Shown here: one piece after another, positions 1-12,215 of the stretch | How the letters are laid out: every line of letters begins with the position of its first letter | Position numbering within the stretch: position 1 is the first letter of the stretch | Source: Homalodisca vitripennis | Lineage: Eukaryota > Arthropoda > Insecta > Hemiptera > Cicadellidae | Direction of reading: 5' to 3' | Length of the DNA: 64,000 bases | Assembly: GCF_021130785.1 (NCBI RefSeq) | Contig: NW_025778875.1 | Span: 1 to 64,000, forward strand | Program-made: the position numbers and the translations under genes | The notes under the pieces: generated by a model | The model's input: only the letters and a program-made list of their open reading frames with translations | The model's database searches: none | What the model was told of the DNA's origin: nothing

Positions 1-223
1 TCTTTACATGGTGTGTCCAAAAGTAACAACAACATGTTGTACCTTTGACCAGGGGGTGTTTGTACCCTTTTGACTAGGTTTACTAAATAACAACACTATT
101 ACATTAAAAAAGAAACATTATAATTCAGAGATTCATCAAAATTTACAACATGATTTGAACATTTTCAGATAGTTTAATTACATGTGTTTTCTACATTATA
201 GTTTTCAAAATTAACTTCAAATT

Positions 224-507
224 TCAAGCGATCCTTTTAGTCGGAGGTAGATCCCTCCAGCTACTTTTGGATCGTTGGGTAGCTTAGTCACAACACATCT
301 TGTATTGGGATATCATAATATTGTTGAGTAATCTTCCTTAATAAAAAGATGAACTACTAGGCTTTCTTTTTAAAAACTGTACTTTTAAAGTCCTTCATCA
401 TCCACTTCATGTTATTTCAGCCAACAAAATACTTTGAGGTTTTCTTGGTTTGTTATGTTAACAAGAACAAAAAACCCCCTTAAGAATTAAATCCTTTTTT
501 TTTTTTA

Positions 508-542
<35 letters not shown>

Positions 543-2469
543 TTATCCTTCAAAAGACAAAGAACTGGCTCTTCAGATACTTCATTAATGCCAAACTATC
601 ATCTACTAATCAACCATCCAAGAAATTCACTTTGACACAGATGAAATCTCTATGTCCGACTCAGAACTACTATTAATGAGATTCAAATATATTTTTTTTC
701 GACTTTTTTGTGGCAAAGGTCCAGAATTCCTTTTTGGTCTTGTTTAGGCCTACACTGAACTGTCTTTAGGTCTAAGATATCTTTTGCAGTTTGGCAGCCT
801 TCACGAATGCCTTAGTTTTTTCAGGCTGTGTCAGTTATGAATTTTAGAATTTTCCTTTGGGCCGCACCTTTTCGTGTCACGTTTCTTTTCTCGGGCTGTG
901 CCTTTGGAAAAGGTCTAATATCTTCCGGAGAAACTAACAATTAAGGCTGATGGTAAAGTTTAAGGTGGACTAAATTTGGTCCGTTTAGGAGAGTTGGCTT
1001 ATTTGATGGAGTTGTAACTTTCTAACAGCACAAGGAATTTTAGCTAGCTCCTTCAGGTTCTTGCAAATGTGACAAATGGCAATGGTCTGTCGGGGTAACC
1101 AGCTGATGGAAGAAAGTCTTCTTCTTGTAAAGTATTTTTCATTAAATGGAAACAAAGCCCGAAACTTTCTAAATCCCTTAATTATATTACTTGGGGTTAC
1201 AGCTCTGGTGTAGGCATTGTCCAGCCAGTTTTGGAACATTATAAATAGTTTATAGGTTTTTTTCCAGCATGTGCCTGGATTTATTCATCCAATTATTGGC
1301 CTCCTGGTGGTAATAAAGTTTTAAATGGCCCAAACACACCTCTGTCCAAAGGCTGCATCTTATTGACTAGTTATGAGGATGGAAACGTCATAAGAGTAAA
1401 ACGACCATTTGCTTTAGCCATAATCTAATAACAGGAATCGAAGGACATGAGATTGCATGGTTATTCAGTAAAAAAAAACAACCAAAATAGACTGGCCTTT
1501 CTTTACTTGGTCTTCACATGGTTGATAAAAATGATTGAAAAACTGTACCAGAAGATGGAATTCGTTGGACCAACCAGAGGATTCGCAGCTCCAATTGATC
1601 CCGGAGGTGCTCATTTTAGCATAAATTGTTTTAAAATTTACTCTTAGGAGATACAAAAAGAGGTGTGGAATCGTGGTTGTCCTTGCCCCCCCCCAGAAGC
1701 ACTTACTTGCTGTAATGATTGTTACGGTAGAGTCCTCTCTCTGCCTGAGGTCATTCCTCCGACTTGCTCTTTTTTCCCTTTTCGGGCAAGAACTTTTTGG
1801 AAGGCTCATGGACCGTGCTCACTCCGGTTTCATCACAGTCTCATAATTTCACTAGGTTGGAAACATGGATGACGCTCCTAAGAACCTTTTTTATTAGTTA
1901 CTGAAGAAAAACAGCTGAGCAACAGGTGTTCTGTTGTTAAATGCAGAGGCCCGAGCCAAACTAGTGGCTTGAGGTTTCCGAAGAGATAGTTTATCATTAT
2001 ATCTTCGTTGCGAAAATCCCTTCTCAGCGCACTGTTTTCCAGCACTTTTGTTGTGCGAGTCCATGGATGGGATCCATGACTTTATTATTTGCTTTAGCAA
2101 AAATCATAAGCTAAAGCGCCATTGATCTGGCATTTTAAAGAGTTGGAGGGGACTGTTGAAATGCATGTCCAGCTGCTCAATTGTCAAATCTACTGAAGAA
2201 GTAACTTCCTCTCGTCACTCTCCATTTTGAAACACCTTCTTAGGTGTGTTTTTGGAATATATGAATAAGTAGAATTAACTACTACCTGACTGTCTGTGGT
2301 TATGTTGAGGTGGAAAATTACTGTAGAGCTTCTTTAGGTTAAAGTGTCTTGGACTCGCCTCCCCAAATAGTCATTCTTCTTTTGAGAGGAATAAAAGCAA
2401 TGGCAAGTCTCAATATCCTCCTTATTTGATTGGTTTTTCGTTTTAACTCCTGTGTTTACTTCTTGGCAT
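224..2469 (-). pseudogene. Decayed pogo/Tigger/Jerky-like DDE transposase
   Basis: Reading the minus strand in shifting frames recovers landmarks of the CENP-B/Jerky/Tigger family in the correct order. A start ATG at 2469-2467 opens MPRSKH and is preceded by an acceptor-like TTTTTACACAG. A psq-type helix-turn-helix remnant follows (IPKTHLRR, about 2250), then a DNA-binding region with LSLRKPQATSLARASAFN (about 1940-2000). The DDE core has STVTIITA and SSGWSNEFH (about 1590-1730) and KMQPLDRGVFGPFK (about 1330-1345). The C-terminal part has AVTPSNIIKGFRKF...FPFN (about 1130-1210), an acidic serine-rich tail (about 650), and a last block with LPNDPKVAGG ending at a TGA at 226-224. Frames change repeatedly and several stops interrupt the reading, so it is not functional as given. 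A 47-nt poly(T) run (495-541) interrupts the C-terminal part. In intact relatives the protein is a cut-and-paste transposase. Host-domesticated Jerky genes are the alternative, but the decay argues for a dead transposon copy. Confidence 0.83.
495..541. repeat. Poly(T) tract inside transposase pseudogene
   Basis: This is a nearly pure T run of about 47 nt with one ATC interruption, which reads as poly(A) on the transposase-sense strand. Sequence resembling the transposase C-terminus continues on its far side (224-490), so it is an internal expansion or insertion, not the tail of a retrocopy. Confidence 0.85.
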
Positions 2470-3020
2470 CTTTGGAGAAGCACTCCAACTGTGTAAAAAC
2501 AAAGCAACAGCATTATTAACAATTGATTAGCATTTAAACGTAGAAGCTATTGGTATGTGATGAGGTACAAAGAACAAAGGGAATGATGAAAGGACGCCAA
2601 AACCTTTTCAACAAGAACAAAAGTAAAGTTAAAAAACATTATCGCGCAGAGGCGTAGAAAAAAAACGTTGAACAGAAAGTCGTACCAAAATAGGCACTGC
2701 AAGAAGGGCTCAAAAAAACAAATGGTTACTTTTTGTTGTTTAATATTTAAAACTAGGCTATTTAGTTAATCTACTCACTACTTTTTTAAATGTGAGTATT
2801 GTACCTTTGACCTGGTCAACAGGAACAACGACCTGATGGTGGTCAAAAGGTAACAACACGATGGTCCAAAAATATTTTTCAAGACACAACACTACTAATT
2901 TTTAGGTTAGTCAAGCACAACCATTTTAAAACTTTCAAATATAGTTTTTTAAATAGTTAATAAATGATTAGCTTTTGTGTTGCACCGGTCTAAGATTGAT
3001 TTATGACACAACAAAAGTTA

Positions 3021-3304
3021 TTAGGATGACAAGAAGAGTAAGAGTAATAAATACTTACTTTTGAGTGATAAAAAGTTTAGGAAATCAAATTGGGTATTAG
3101 CTTGATCAACCATAACACATTCAGCTTCTTGATGCAGGAAATGTGCAGTGCCCTCTGGTGGTATCATAGGGGGGCGTTCTGCACTAAAGTTTAACATATG
3201 AGGATGGGTTCTATCAGTTAACACTGCTAAGATATTGCACCACAGCAGCCTTGCATGGTCAATAATGGTAACAATACGGTCAAAGGTACAAACACCTTCC
3301 CCTA
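3021..3304 (-). other. Exon-like open frame of unknown identity
   Basis: The minus strand is open from about 3304 to 3021 and contains CTFDRIVTIIDHARLLW and a proline-rich segment (ERPPMIPPEG). Its left boundary resembles a splice acceptor (ATATAG, about 3305) and its 3' end has a donor-like AAAAGTAAGTAT (about 3057). It lies upstream of the pogo-like transposase in the same orientation, whose start is preceded by an acceptor-like sequence, so it could be a 5' exon of that element. I recognise no domain. It may equally be a chance open frame. Confidence 0.25.
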
Positions 3305-3353
3305 TATTTGTATAGAGAAAGATAAATGAACGGTTGACTGTTTTAATTTGAGA

Positions 3354-3375
3354 TACTAACTGTAAAATATCTCAG
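3354..3375 (+). promoter_or_regulatory. Branch point and 3' splice site before cuticle exon
   Basis: A consensus branch-point TACTAAC (3354-3360) lies about 15 nt before a CAG acceptor (ending 3375). The exon then opens in phase 0 on GCA. This supports an intron splitting the signal peptide, the usual arrangement for insect cuticle protein genes. The short first exon was not located. Confidence 0.55.
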
Positions 3376-4024
3376 GCAGTTCTCGTCTTTGCTGCTCTTG
3401 CTGCTGTGGACGTGTATGGAAGCCACAGTCATTATCATGGACCCATCGCCATCCCACATGTCCTCCACAATGGCTATCTAGCAGACACCAATGAAGTGGC
3501 AGCAGCCAAGAGCGCTCATCTTGCTGCTCTGGCTACAGAATCTCATGGTCAAGGGTATGGAGGAGGCTACGGTTTATGGTGTGAAGGCTATGGATATAAC
3601 CAGGATGAAGTATACAGTGGCTCTTATGGAGGACACCAAAACCATGGAGATTTCAGATACCATGGACACCATAGCTGTACCTCATGTACTCCATGACGGA
3701 CACATCGCAGACACTCACGAGGTTGCTGCTGCCCAAGGCTGAACATTTCGGCCGCCGTAGCTAAGGCCAAGGCTTATGCAGGAATACGGACAAGACCACA
3801 GCGGACGTTATGCCGGAGGATATAGCGGGCATTCAGAAGCGTATCAGGGATACTCCCATCATGTCGCTCCTTACCACGGACACTCTCGCCAAGCCTGTCG
3901 TGCTCAAGTCTGGATACCTGGCAGACACTCACGAGGTCGCTGCCGCCCAAACATCACCATCTTGGAAGCCCTCCACAAGGCCAATTACTATGGTCATCAC
4001 GGATTATCATTATTGATTCTCTGA
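3376..4024 (+). pseudogene. Cuticle protein with 18-residue motif repeats, frame-broken exon 2
   Basis: The exon opens with AVLVFAALAAVDVYGS, the rest of a split signal peptide, followed by Gly/Tyr/His-rich sequence typical of structural cuticle proteins. Three copies of an 18-residue-type cuticle motif of the form (L)ADT-EVAAA are visible: GYLADTNEVAAAKSAHLAAL (about 3469-3528), GHIADTHEVAAAQ (about 3693-3734) and GYLADTHEVAAAQ (about 3913-3951). The spacers are rich in GYGG, HGHH and YHGHS. Intact relatives are secreted and packed into the chitinous exoskeleton. Here the three copies lie in different frames, with breaks near 3660, 3735, 3750, 3890 and 3950; the last frame ends at a TGA at 4022-4024. 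Codon choice is GC-richer than the surroundings. The even preservation of the motifs across breaks fits recent decay or assembly indels better than an ancient pseudogene. Confidence 0.75.
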
Positions 4025-4043
4025 TATTAAATTGTTCTTAAAA

Positions 4044-4049
4044 AATAAA
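4044..4049 (+). terminator. Polyadenylation signal of cuticle gene
   Basis: AATAAA occurs 20 nt after the final stop codon of the cuticle-type exon, in a suitable position and strand. Confidence 0.5.
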
Positions 4050-4959
4050 ATTCATTATTCATGATTTAAATTGGTTGCAAAACATTCTGTCCTGGAAAAC
4101 TTGTAAAATAAATTATTAATACCAACTTTATATATAATTATATACGCTAGTAATAATATTACTAGTATTACAATTTATCCAAACACCGAAAACTTTTCTG
4201 AATTACAATAGATTTTTAATTGTGATAATAACATATATTTGTCTCTTTATTAACACTAAACGTTACAATGCATCTTTGAATTTAATGGTGCTTTCTTTAA
4301 TTTTCTTTTGAAAACTGTCAAGAGCAAAGAAAAATATAATTTTTTTTTTTTTTAGATCTATTTAATGTAATAAATAGTAGAACAACATAGAAACTTCAAA
4401 GAAAAGAAGTATCTTTAGTCACTGTATAAAATACCAACTTTCTCCAGTAAAAATAACACATTAAAGGCAATTCAAAAGGAAGGTTAAAACTAAACTTGTA
4501 GAATATCCGTTTTAAGTGTGGGAGCCTACAACACGACGTGAAAGAGTTTATCTTGTTGTAAAGGGTTAGTCAGAAATCAGCCATTCGCTAGTCTATATTA
4601 TTATTGCACCTAATACATGAAATATAAAGTACTGTACTCGGTGGTATATCTGTATTTCTTTGTTTAAAGTTTGTTAATTGACTAAGGAAGGTTTGAAAAA
4701 AAAATAGGATTTCAGGACATTAGCAATCGATCTATGTTACAAGAGGTATAGCATAATGTTACGAGAGGATTGGAATCTATCTTCTTAGTCAGTAGAGAGA
4801 GGTTTTCTACATACACTTAAAAGAAAAGAAAGAATTGTTTCCCCCTTATTTTCTAAACGTAATCGATTTATATATAAACAATAATGTTAAGTTCTATCAA
4901 TTTCTCAATATTGTGCCCTAGAGTTATGAGATATACACAATTATTGTAAATTACTGCAA

Positions 4960-5130
4960 AGGAAGTCTCTACCGATGTTGCCGATCTCCAAAACCACTAA
5001 TAATCGATATAGCGCATTTATCGTCTAGCCACAAATAATATTATGACATCCACGAGGCCCATTCCGACAAGGTACAAAAAACATTGCGATGGACTTGTCG
5101 GGTCTATACCTTAACTATCTGTTACAAACC
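4960..5130 (+). repeat. Dispersed repeat A, copy 1
   Basis: The segment matches 17031-17180 by eye, sharing CCGATG, GTCTAGCCAC, ATGGCATCC/ATGACATCC and GGCCCGTTCCGAC-like blocks in the same order and orientation. It is GC-richer than its flanks. The class is unknown; it may be a short non-autonomous element. Confidence 0.6.
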
Positions 5131-6087
5131 CCCTAAAAGACTGTTGAGAGTCCGATTTATAATGGCTGATATGGTATCTTCTTCCTTACTACACTGTTAT
5201 AACAATAAAATCTAAACCTATTTTTTATTTTTAATATTACAATAGTCTCGTTACAAGAGGCGCAAGCATAAAAACTATATTCGGTTGAATTATAATATTA
5301 CAAATCGAAAATTTTTCATTGCTGTATTGAATTACAAATTTTTATTGAATGGACGGAAACAATGTCTAAAACTAATAAAAAATATAAAATAAAATTGCAG
5401 TACTATATTTAGCAAACCTTTTGATGTCAAATTATAAAACGATGTGTGAACCCAAATTAAAAGTGCTGTTCCGTGCTGAGTCACAAAGGTTTTAACAAAG
5501 AACGGAATTAAACATGGGGAATCGGATTAACTTTTGTTCCTAAATAGACTGTTTAGCTTAATTACGTGCAATAAAGCTAGAACGCTTCACTATTCGCTGT
5601 GTATATACACTAGAATAGAGCAATGGAGTGTGTCATAATAACTATTTAAACAGAATTAGTGTACTCAATTTTTATACAATCAGACCTCGATTTATATTTA
5701 TGAATTTTGTTATGTTTCTCTGTTTCCTTCAATAAAATAGCTTTCTGCATGATGAAAAGTTATTAATTATTTTATTTAAAATTATATAATTTTAAGTGAT
5801 TAAAATGAAAGTTATTTAAAATTTACTTGCAAGCAATAACTATAAAATCGTTAGAATGTATTCAAGATAATTCATTTTCTTAATACTAGTAGTTAATTTT
5901 ATCTTTGTAACTAATTAATATAAATATCTTCTATTTTTTAAATAATTGTTTGTGTCTGCTTCTGTTGTTATTTATTTTAAAATTTCGTTAAAAGGCGCAT
6001 TTTGTAACTTAACAAAGAGATTTCAGTCACATATTGTTATTTGCAGAAGAAAATAAACTTAGTGCACCATACCTAAGGGATTTCTTC

Positions 6088-6275
6088 TATCACTTTATAC
6101 TGTGCTTAGGTGTAAACAAGAAAAATGGATGTCTGATTTTGAAATCAGCCGGAGTGGTTAGAAGTTTACCAGCCGTACTTTTGTACTTTTATGTGATCCG
6201 GTGCACAACTTTCTTCTTCAAATGGATCATACTGTAATTTGTCTCAAAGAAACCGGTTTGAAAGTTGGTTAGAGG
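6088..6275 (+). repeat. Dispersed repeat B, copy 1
   Basis: The segment matches 20895-21075: CTGTGCTTAG-GTAAACAAG-AAAATGGA, CCTGATTTT, a GGTGCAC block, GGATCATA, TTGTCTCAA and CCGGTT occur in the same order. Divergence is substantial, so this is an old interspersed repeat of unassigned class. Confidence 0.65.
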
Positions 6276-8613
6276 ATTAAGAATAATGATTAATCAACTG
6301 TTTTAAGCAAAGAAATAAAAAAGAAGAAGATTATTTCTGGATCCTTGCAACCAAATAGCTTTCTTTTAGTTAGGATTTATTGTAATTTTCATAAAAGGCA
6401 TCTAAGTACCAATCACTCATACCACATATCATATACCTAAAATAATAGTTTTTTCCACAAATAGTAGCGTAAAAATATCCAAGAAATTCGGTCGAGGATA
6501 TGTATTTTTTTTCTTAAGCTTAAAATATTAACATAAAAATTGTATTCCAATATGAAACCCGTAAAGTACTTAACTTTTATGTTAAAACTATAGCTAGAAA
6601 TCATTTACTAAACAATAGCACAACCATTATAATTTTGTTATTTATCTATTTTCTACCCAATCAGATATTAGGGTTGTATTTTAACCCTTTTCTTGCATGT
6701 TATATTTGTTATGAGTCTCATTTTTTTCAAAGATGACCTTAATGATAACTAAATAAAGCAAAGAAAAACGGCATAAAAAACTTGCATTAATAATTAAATT
6801 ATTAATGTAATAAGAAAAATACGTACACAGAAGATATATTTACCTATAATCTGATTACAAAATATGGAAATGAAATATATTTAAACTCGTTTATCGTTCT
6901 TTATTACGAAAGAGTGGAAAAAGGATTTATCAGTTATATTACATATTATTAAGATATTTTCCATGTGATGACATTAGGTTGCTTCAAATATAGGCTTGAT
7001 GGACCTCTGTGACAACAATATCGTCTTGTTTGCTCTGGTTCTATCTCCATTGCAGGTTTCCAGTAACAACACATTCAAATGTAAGGAGATTTAACTACAT
7101 CATGTTCTGTAGCTCAGTCTTTTGGCGAATATAGGATTGTATGGCAAAAACCCCTCTATTAAAACTTTACAATTATTTATTTATATTAAGATTTTGAATT
7201 TAAGATTGCACCACTTTATTAAACAGTTTTTGTAAAAATATCTACAGTCGATTACTTTTTGTATATGCATGTAGACTGTACATTGAAAACAATACAAAAT
7301 ATACAATAATATGCATTTTGGACTAAAAACCCTTCCTAAAACTACAATTTTATTTAAAAATTCTCAAAACACCGATATAAAATAATGTACACACGAAGGT
7401 ACCTTTGCCCATTTCAATTTTTGAAAAACTCGCGAATTGTATCGGTATAATTTCACATGAACACTTTTTAGTAGCAATTAGTATAGTGCCGCTACTGGAC
7501 GCCATTTAGAATTGTTTATAGAGAACAAAATATTTTTTTAAACGGACTGATTATTGTTATAAAGTATTGGTATTTGTATTTAGAAAATGGGTTTTTGTAT
7601 AAAAAGGTCAACAAAACGATTACGTAATTTTTACATATCAGGAAATTATAATGTAATGATATTATTATGTAATATTGTAATGATTCATTCGGTCTAATAC
7701 AAAACAAAAAAATAAACAGGCATTGTTACCATCATATTAGAATTAAAGAATTGACAAATCAATAACAATAAAAAGATTATCGAGTTTGTATATAATTCCA
7801 GGTCTTCCACCTTTTACATGTATCGCCTTTAATCTAAGAGCCGATAGTTAATTGTTATTGTGTAATCTCAAAAACTGGAATTTCTTAAAGTTGATACATT
7901 CATTTTCATTTAGAATAAAACATATAGTTATTTATGTCAGTTTTGCTGGAGGTTATAATGAGAGGTTATTAATAGCGCTAAACATATAAAATGCTATTTT
8001 GTTTCTTAGATAATATTTTTCTTACCTTAGCACACTCAAAAGTAACTCTCAGATATGTAAATGAAATCAAAATAAACATTTTAGTTTCTTTATCTAGATG
8101 TCCATAGGTGATATTTCGATTATTAATTAAAATTTTACTTACTTCAAAGCATAAAAAACAGTTACTTTAAATAAATAATTGAAAAAAAAAACACAAACTG
8201 AAATAAGATTTATGTTTAAAATATTAAAATTCTAGAAATCTTCCCATTTTGTGACCTCATTAATCGTGGCTGAAAATAATCGATCAATCTATCGATTTGA
8301 ATAAAGACCATTGTTTTATACTGTTCAAATGGCTATTGATTGCCTCCTAGACTATAATCCACGATACAGTGCATGTACGGAAAGTCCTTTAATCCAACAA
8401 ATTAGCTAAGTACAACATAATTTTTATTAAATATGGCATTAGGTATTGCGTAATTACGTCTACTCTCTAGGTAAGATTAATATAGTATGCGGAATAATGG
8501 TGGAATAAAGGCTATGGATTAGACTATAAGCCGTATTTGTGAGAAAATGTCAATTTCGTAAAAAATAACAGTAGGAAAAATATACAGTTTTATTCCTCTA
8601 AAACACAGCATCT

Positions 8614-9148
8614 GTAAGGCTCCTTTTAGTCTGCACCTGACAGGTTAGAGAAAGAGCCGATCCTGACACGGGCGATACTCGATTGGAAAGTCGGTTTATT
8701 TACCCTTCCTTTCCATTTCGTAGATTTAAGATACTTTATACCTCTATGGAAAATAAATAGCGTGTAAATTTGTAGTTATGTACATGGTACATATCCTGTG
8801 AAAACGGGAGCGTTTATACGTAGGATACAATAAATATAAACCAGTATTAATATAGCCAAATAAATAAACAATCGATTTACAACGAAGATGAAGATTTTTG
8901 TACTCGAAAATTTTAATAATTAGTTTTTAGCATCAAAAGGTTTCCTAAAGCTAACTATTTATGCATGTAGATAAATCTCTCCTCCTATATCGAGAACATG
9001 TAAGCAATAGTTAAAATAATTTGGTAAACAAACAATATCTGTTTTTCAATACATTTTGCTTAGAATCATTTGCAATCATCTCCGCGATCTAGAGTTCATT
9101 TATATGTCAGGAATTTTAGTTTAACGCATTTTATAAGAATGGACTTAC
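8614..9148 (+). repeat. Tandem duplication, unit 1 (~535 bp)
   Basis: The unit begins GTAAGGCTCCTTTTAG and ends at GGACTTAC, immediately followed by a second, diverged copy. Shared internal marks include CACCTGACAGG, GCCGATCCTGACAC, ATACTCGATTGG, TATGCATGTAGATAAAT and AACAATATCTGTTTTTCAAT. Confidence 0.85.
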
Positions 9149-9674
9149 GTAAGGCTCCTTTTAGCCTGCACCTGACAGGTAGAGAAAGGGCCGATCCTGA
9201 CACCGGTAATACTCGATTGGAAACTCGGTTTATTTAGACTTCCTTTCCTTTTCGTAGACTTAAGATATTTTATACCTCTATGGAAAATAAATAACGTGTA
9301 AATTTTTAATTATGTACATATTCCGTGAAAATGGGAGCTTTTATACCTATAATAAATCTAAACCAGTACTAATATAACCGAATCCATAACAATCGATTGA
9401 CAACGAAGATGAAGATTTTTTACTCGAAATTGTTATAATTAATTTTTATCAACAAAATATTTCCTAAAGCGAACTATTTATGCATGTAGATAAATATCTC
9501 CCTCTAAATTGATACATGTAATCAATAGTTAAAATAATTTGGTAAACAAACAATATCTGTTTTTCAATCCATTAATTGGTCTGCTTAGGATTATTTGCAG
9601 TCATCATCGTGATCGAGACTTCATTTATACGTTAGGAATGTCGTTTTAACGCATTTTACAAGAACAGACTTACG
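9149..9674 (+). repeat. Tandem duplication, unit 2 (~526 bp)
   Basis: This direct copy abuts unit 1 with no spacer and differs by scattered substitutions and small indels, roughly 10% by eye. It lacks an open frame and a poly(A) tail. Confidence 0.85.
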
Positions 9675-11911
9675 TAGGTAGTACATATAAACAAAAATGA
9701 TAATGTATCAAATAATTTTTAGAAAACACACAAGATTTATGCCAATGATTAGAGTCTACAGCTTATTTTCGGTAAGAATACACACACACACACATTTAAT
9801 TCTAAACCTATTTTAAAATCTCTAATGTCACGCATTCTATGATGGCATACAGTTATTGTTTTACGTGTATATTTGGAACTAGAATGAGGTTCAGTTAATA
9901 TTTAGCCCAAGCTTTATTTAGCTATTACAACAAATTGTTGAAGAAAAGGTAGTTGACCACGCTACAAAACTGTGAAAACGTCTGTGTTTCTTATCTCTAC
10001 CATCAAGAGCTCATCCTAGTAAGCTGGAAGAGGCAGTGAAGATAACGTAATTCTAGGAGAAGGTCGCTTAGATCCGTAATGGAGTTTTTATGGAATCAGT
10101 TCTTTACTCAATGTTTTGTCTCCTGTAAGAAACTAAATTTTTATTTTCGGATATATTCGTTGTAAGTTTTTTTACACAAAAATAATTATTTTGTGTTATG
10201 TACTCTTTGAATTCTTCGATTCATACAAAATTTATATAGTAATATTTTTATCACTATGACATTTCAGTAATATAAAATAATAATGTGATGTTGGTATGTT
10301 TTCGTATGGTTACAAATCTAAATAGATAAAATATAAAACGAAAATAAATAAAAACTTGGTTAAAAAAGATGATGTAATTGGTTTTTAACATTCAGAATTA
10401 GTGTATCGATAAAGAGTTTTAAACAATAGCTTTGAAATGTCTGGAATTGGTGAGATATAATTAGAAATTTAACAAAAATTATGAAAGAATTGTTTTCATC
10501 TTAAAATAAAACGTAGGAAACGAGGCAATGAACAAAAAGGGATCGGAAATTTTTGTTCAAATACAGGAAAGATTCCATCTGAAATAAGGAGCGTGAGTAA
10601 GTTTCAAGTGATCGGTGTGTCTTGATCCTCACTTCTGTTTTACAACTCTACCTTCTTAAGTACTGTATATACGGGATATAGAAGTAATGTCACTATGTCT
10701 TTAACATACAGAAACTATTTTACATGGTGGTGTCATGTAAGAATACTCTATAGAATCTATGTTTTAAATGTTATGCTAGATTAAATAAAAATATGAATAT
10801 ATTTTATTATGCATTACATTTAAACCAGTCTAATAATTTACCTCATTATTATTTTTTTAATTATTTTTACGAGATACCAACTACGTCTGGAGATACACAG
10901 TTAGCTTAAACATGACTCAACCATAAAGTAAAATAAAATAAATACTTGAAATGGCGCAATTTGAATTTAAAATATATCCATCTCAGAATTCTTACTCATA
11001 TTGTAGTTTATATTTAAGGGCAGTGTCATAGAGCCCGCCAGAGTAAAAAGACGTTTTCAATGAGCACCAAATTAATAACTGAATCTTTCAAGCACATTTC
11101 CATAGTACCTAGTTGAATACCATATTTTTGTATTTCATACTTCAATAAGATTATAAAGGGCCCATATGGTCGAGCCGTGAGATATAACATCTTCAATATT
11201 TCTTAATGCCGCCTGTAATAAGTGCTATAAGTCACAATTATAACTTTGAAACATAAATATACATATATTACATCAATAATACTTCAATTTTAATTTATTG
11301 GAATTTGTTTGAACAGTAGTGATTGCGTGATCGAAACACACTTACAAAATATTTAGATTTTTAAGGTTATAATGTTGTGTAAAAGTGAATTTAAGATAAA
11401 AGAAATTTCGGAGTGCTGCTGGTTTAGACTTTAAAAGTTATTTGAAGTCCTTTGCAATTACGAGAACGATGCATTACACATTACAATTTATTTCAATCTT
11501 CAGCCTTTAGTTCAGAATAACTATTACTTAAAATTACAAAGTTTCCCATCCTACAAAGTACTGCACTTTGTGTTCGATGTGTTTTAATGTATGCATTTAT
11601 ACTTTTTGACTTCAATGTAAGTTTTTGAAAATGTGGCGACAAAGATAATTGGGATATACTTATGAGAGTATTGATGAACATATATTACTGTCTTTCAACA
11701 AAAACTAAAATATTTGAGCATCTCCTGCAATTTATATATACATATTGAATTAAATTCGTAAATAGATGATCGTGCAAATTGACATTAGTGTGTTTTTTAT
11801 TGATCAATATATAAATAGAACATTTTCTTATGCATGAGACCATCCATGAGTATGATCGGAACACAACAATTTTTTTTATTTTAAATATAATTCATATTGT
11901 CTACTTTACTT
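9675..11911. other. AT-rich spacer
   Basis: Apart from a short (CA)n run at 9780-9794, I see no gene, element end or convincing repeat. Short frames such as 11493-11681 (minus) have no recognisable motif and are in AT-rich sequence. Confidence 0.6.
9780..9794. repeat. (CA)n microsatellite
   Basis: About seven CA dinucleotides in a row. Confidence 0.85.
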
Positions 11912-12215
11912 TAACAGCTTTAGTTAATCGACTTTTGAAAAATGTAGCTATCTCTCTGAATTTTGGGGATAAAAACATTATTAAAAGCACTGAAAACGTT
12001 ATATCTCTTATAAAATTAGAAAATCAAGAAACAATAATGTTTAAACCTGCAGGTCTAGAATCCCAAAACTTTAATTCATTATCTTCCTTAATTTCTTCGT
12101 TCATTTATAGAACATATTTCACATCGCAAATATGTATTGATAGCTCTGGTGTACAATGAGCATTTGCATGGCTATATTCAGGTGCCAGGTTACTAATCGA
12201 ATGTCTTTCAAAATT
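11912..12215 (+). repeat. Dispersed repeat C, copy 1
   Basis: Matches 23565-23855: ACAGCTTTAGTTAAT/ACAGCTATTATTAAT, TTTTTGAAAA-TGTAG, a GAAAAC-TTA block, AATTAGAAAA, AACTTTAAT-CATT-ATCTTC, CTCTGGT/ACTCTGAT and CAATG-GCATTT-CATG occur in the same order. A 109-residue open frame runs through this copy but not through the other, so it is not supported as a gene. Confidence 0.65.

Larger units (their letters stand above)
4050..8613. other. AT-rich spacer with old repeat fragments
   Basis: No coding region can be supported here. The stretch is AT-rich with scattered short open frames (for example 6034-6237 and 7516-7707) that have no recognisable motif. It contains one copy each of two dispersed repeats (4960-5130 and 6088-6275), listed separately. 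Confidence 0.6.

Noticed and set aside
495..541. Poly(A) tail of a retrocopy
   Set aside because: Transposase-like sequence continues beyond it and no AATAAA precedes it.
1447..1872. Plus-strand frames over the pogo-like relic
   Set aside because: Antisense to clearly recognisable transposase motifs.
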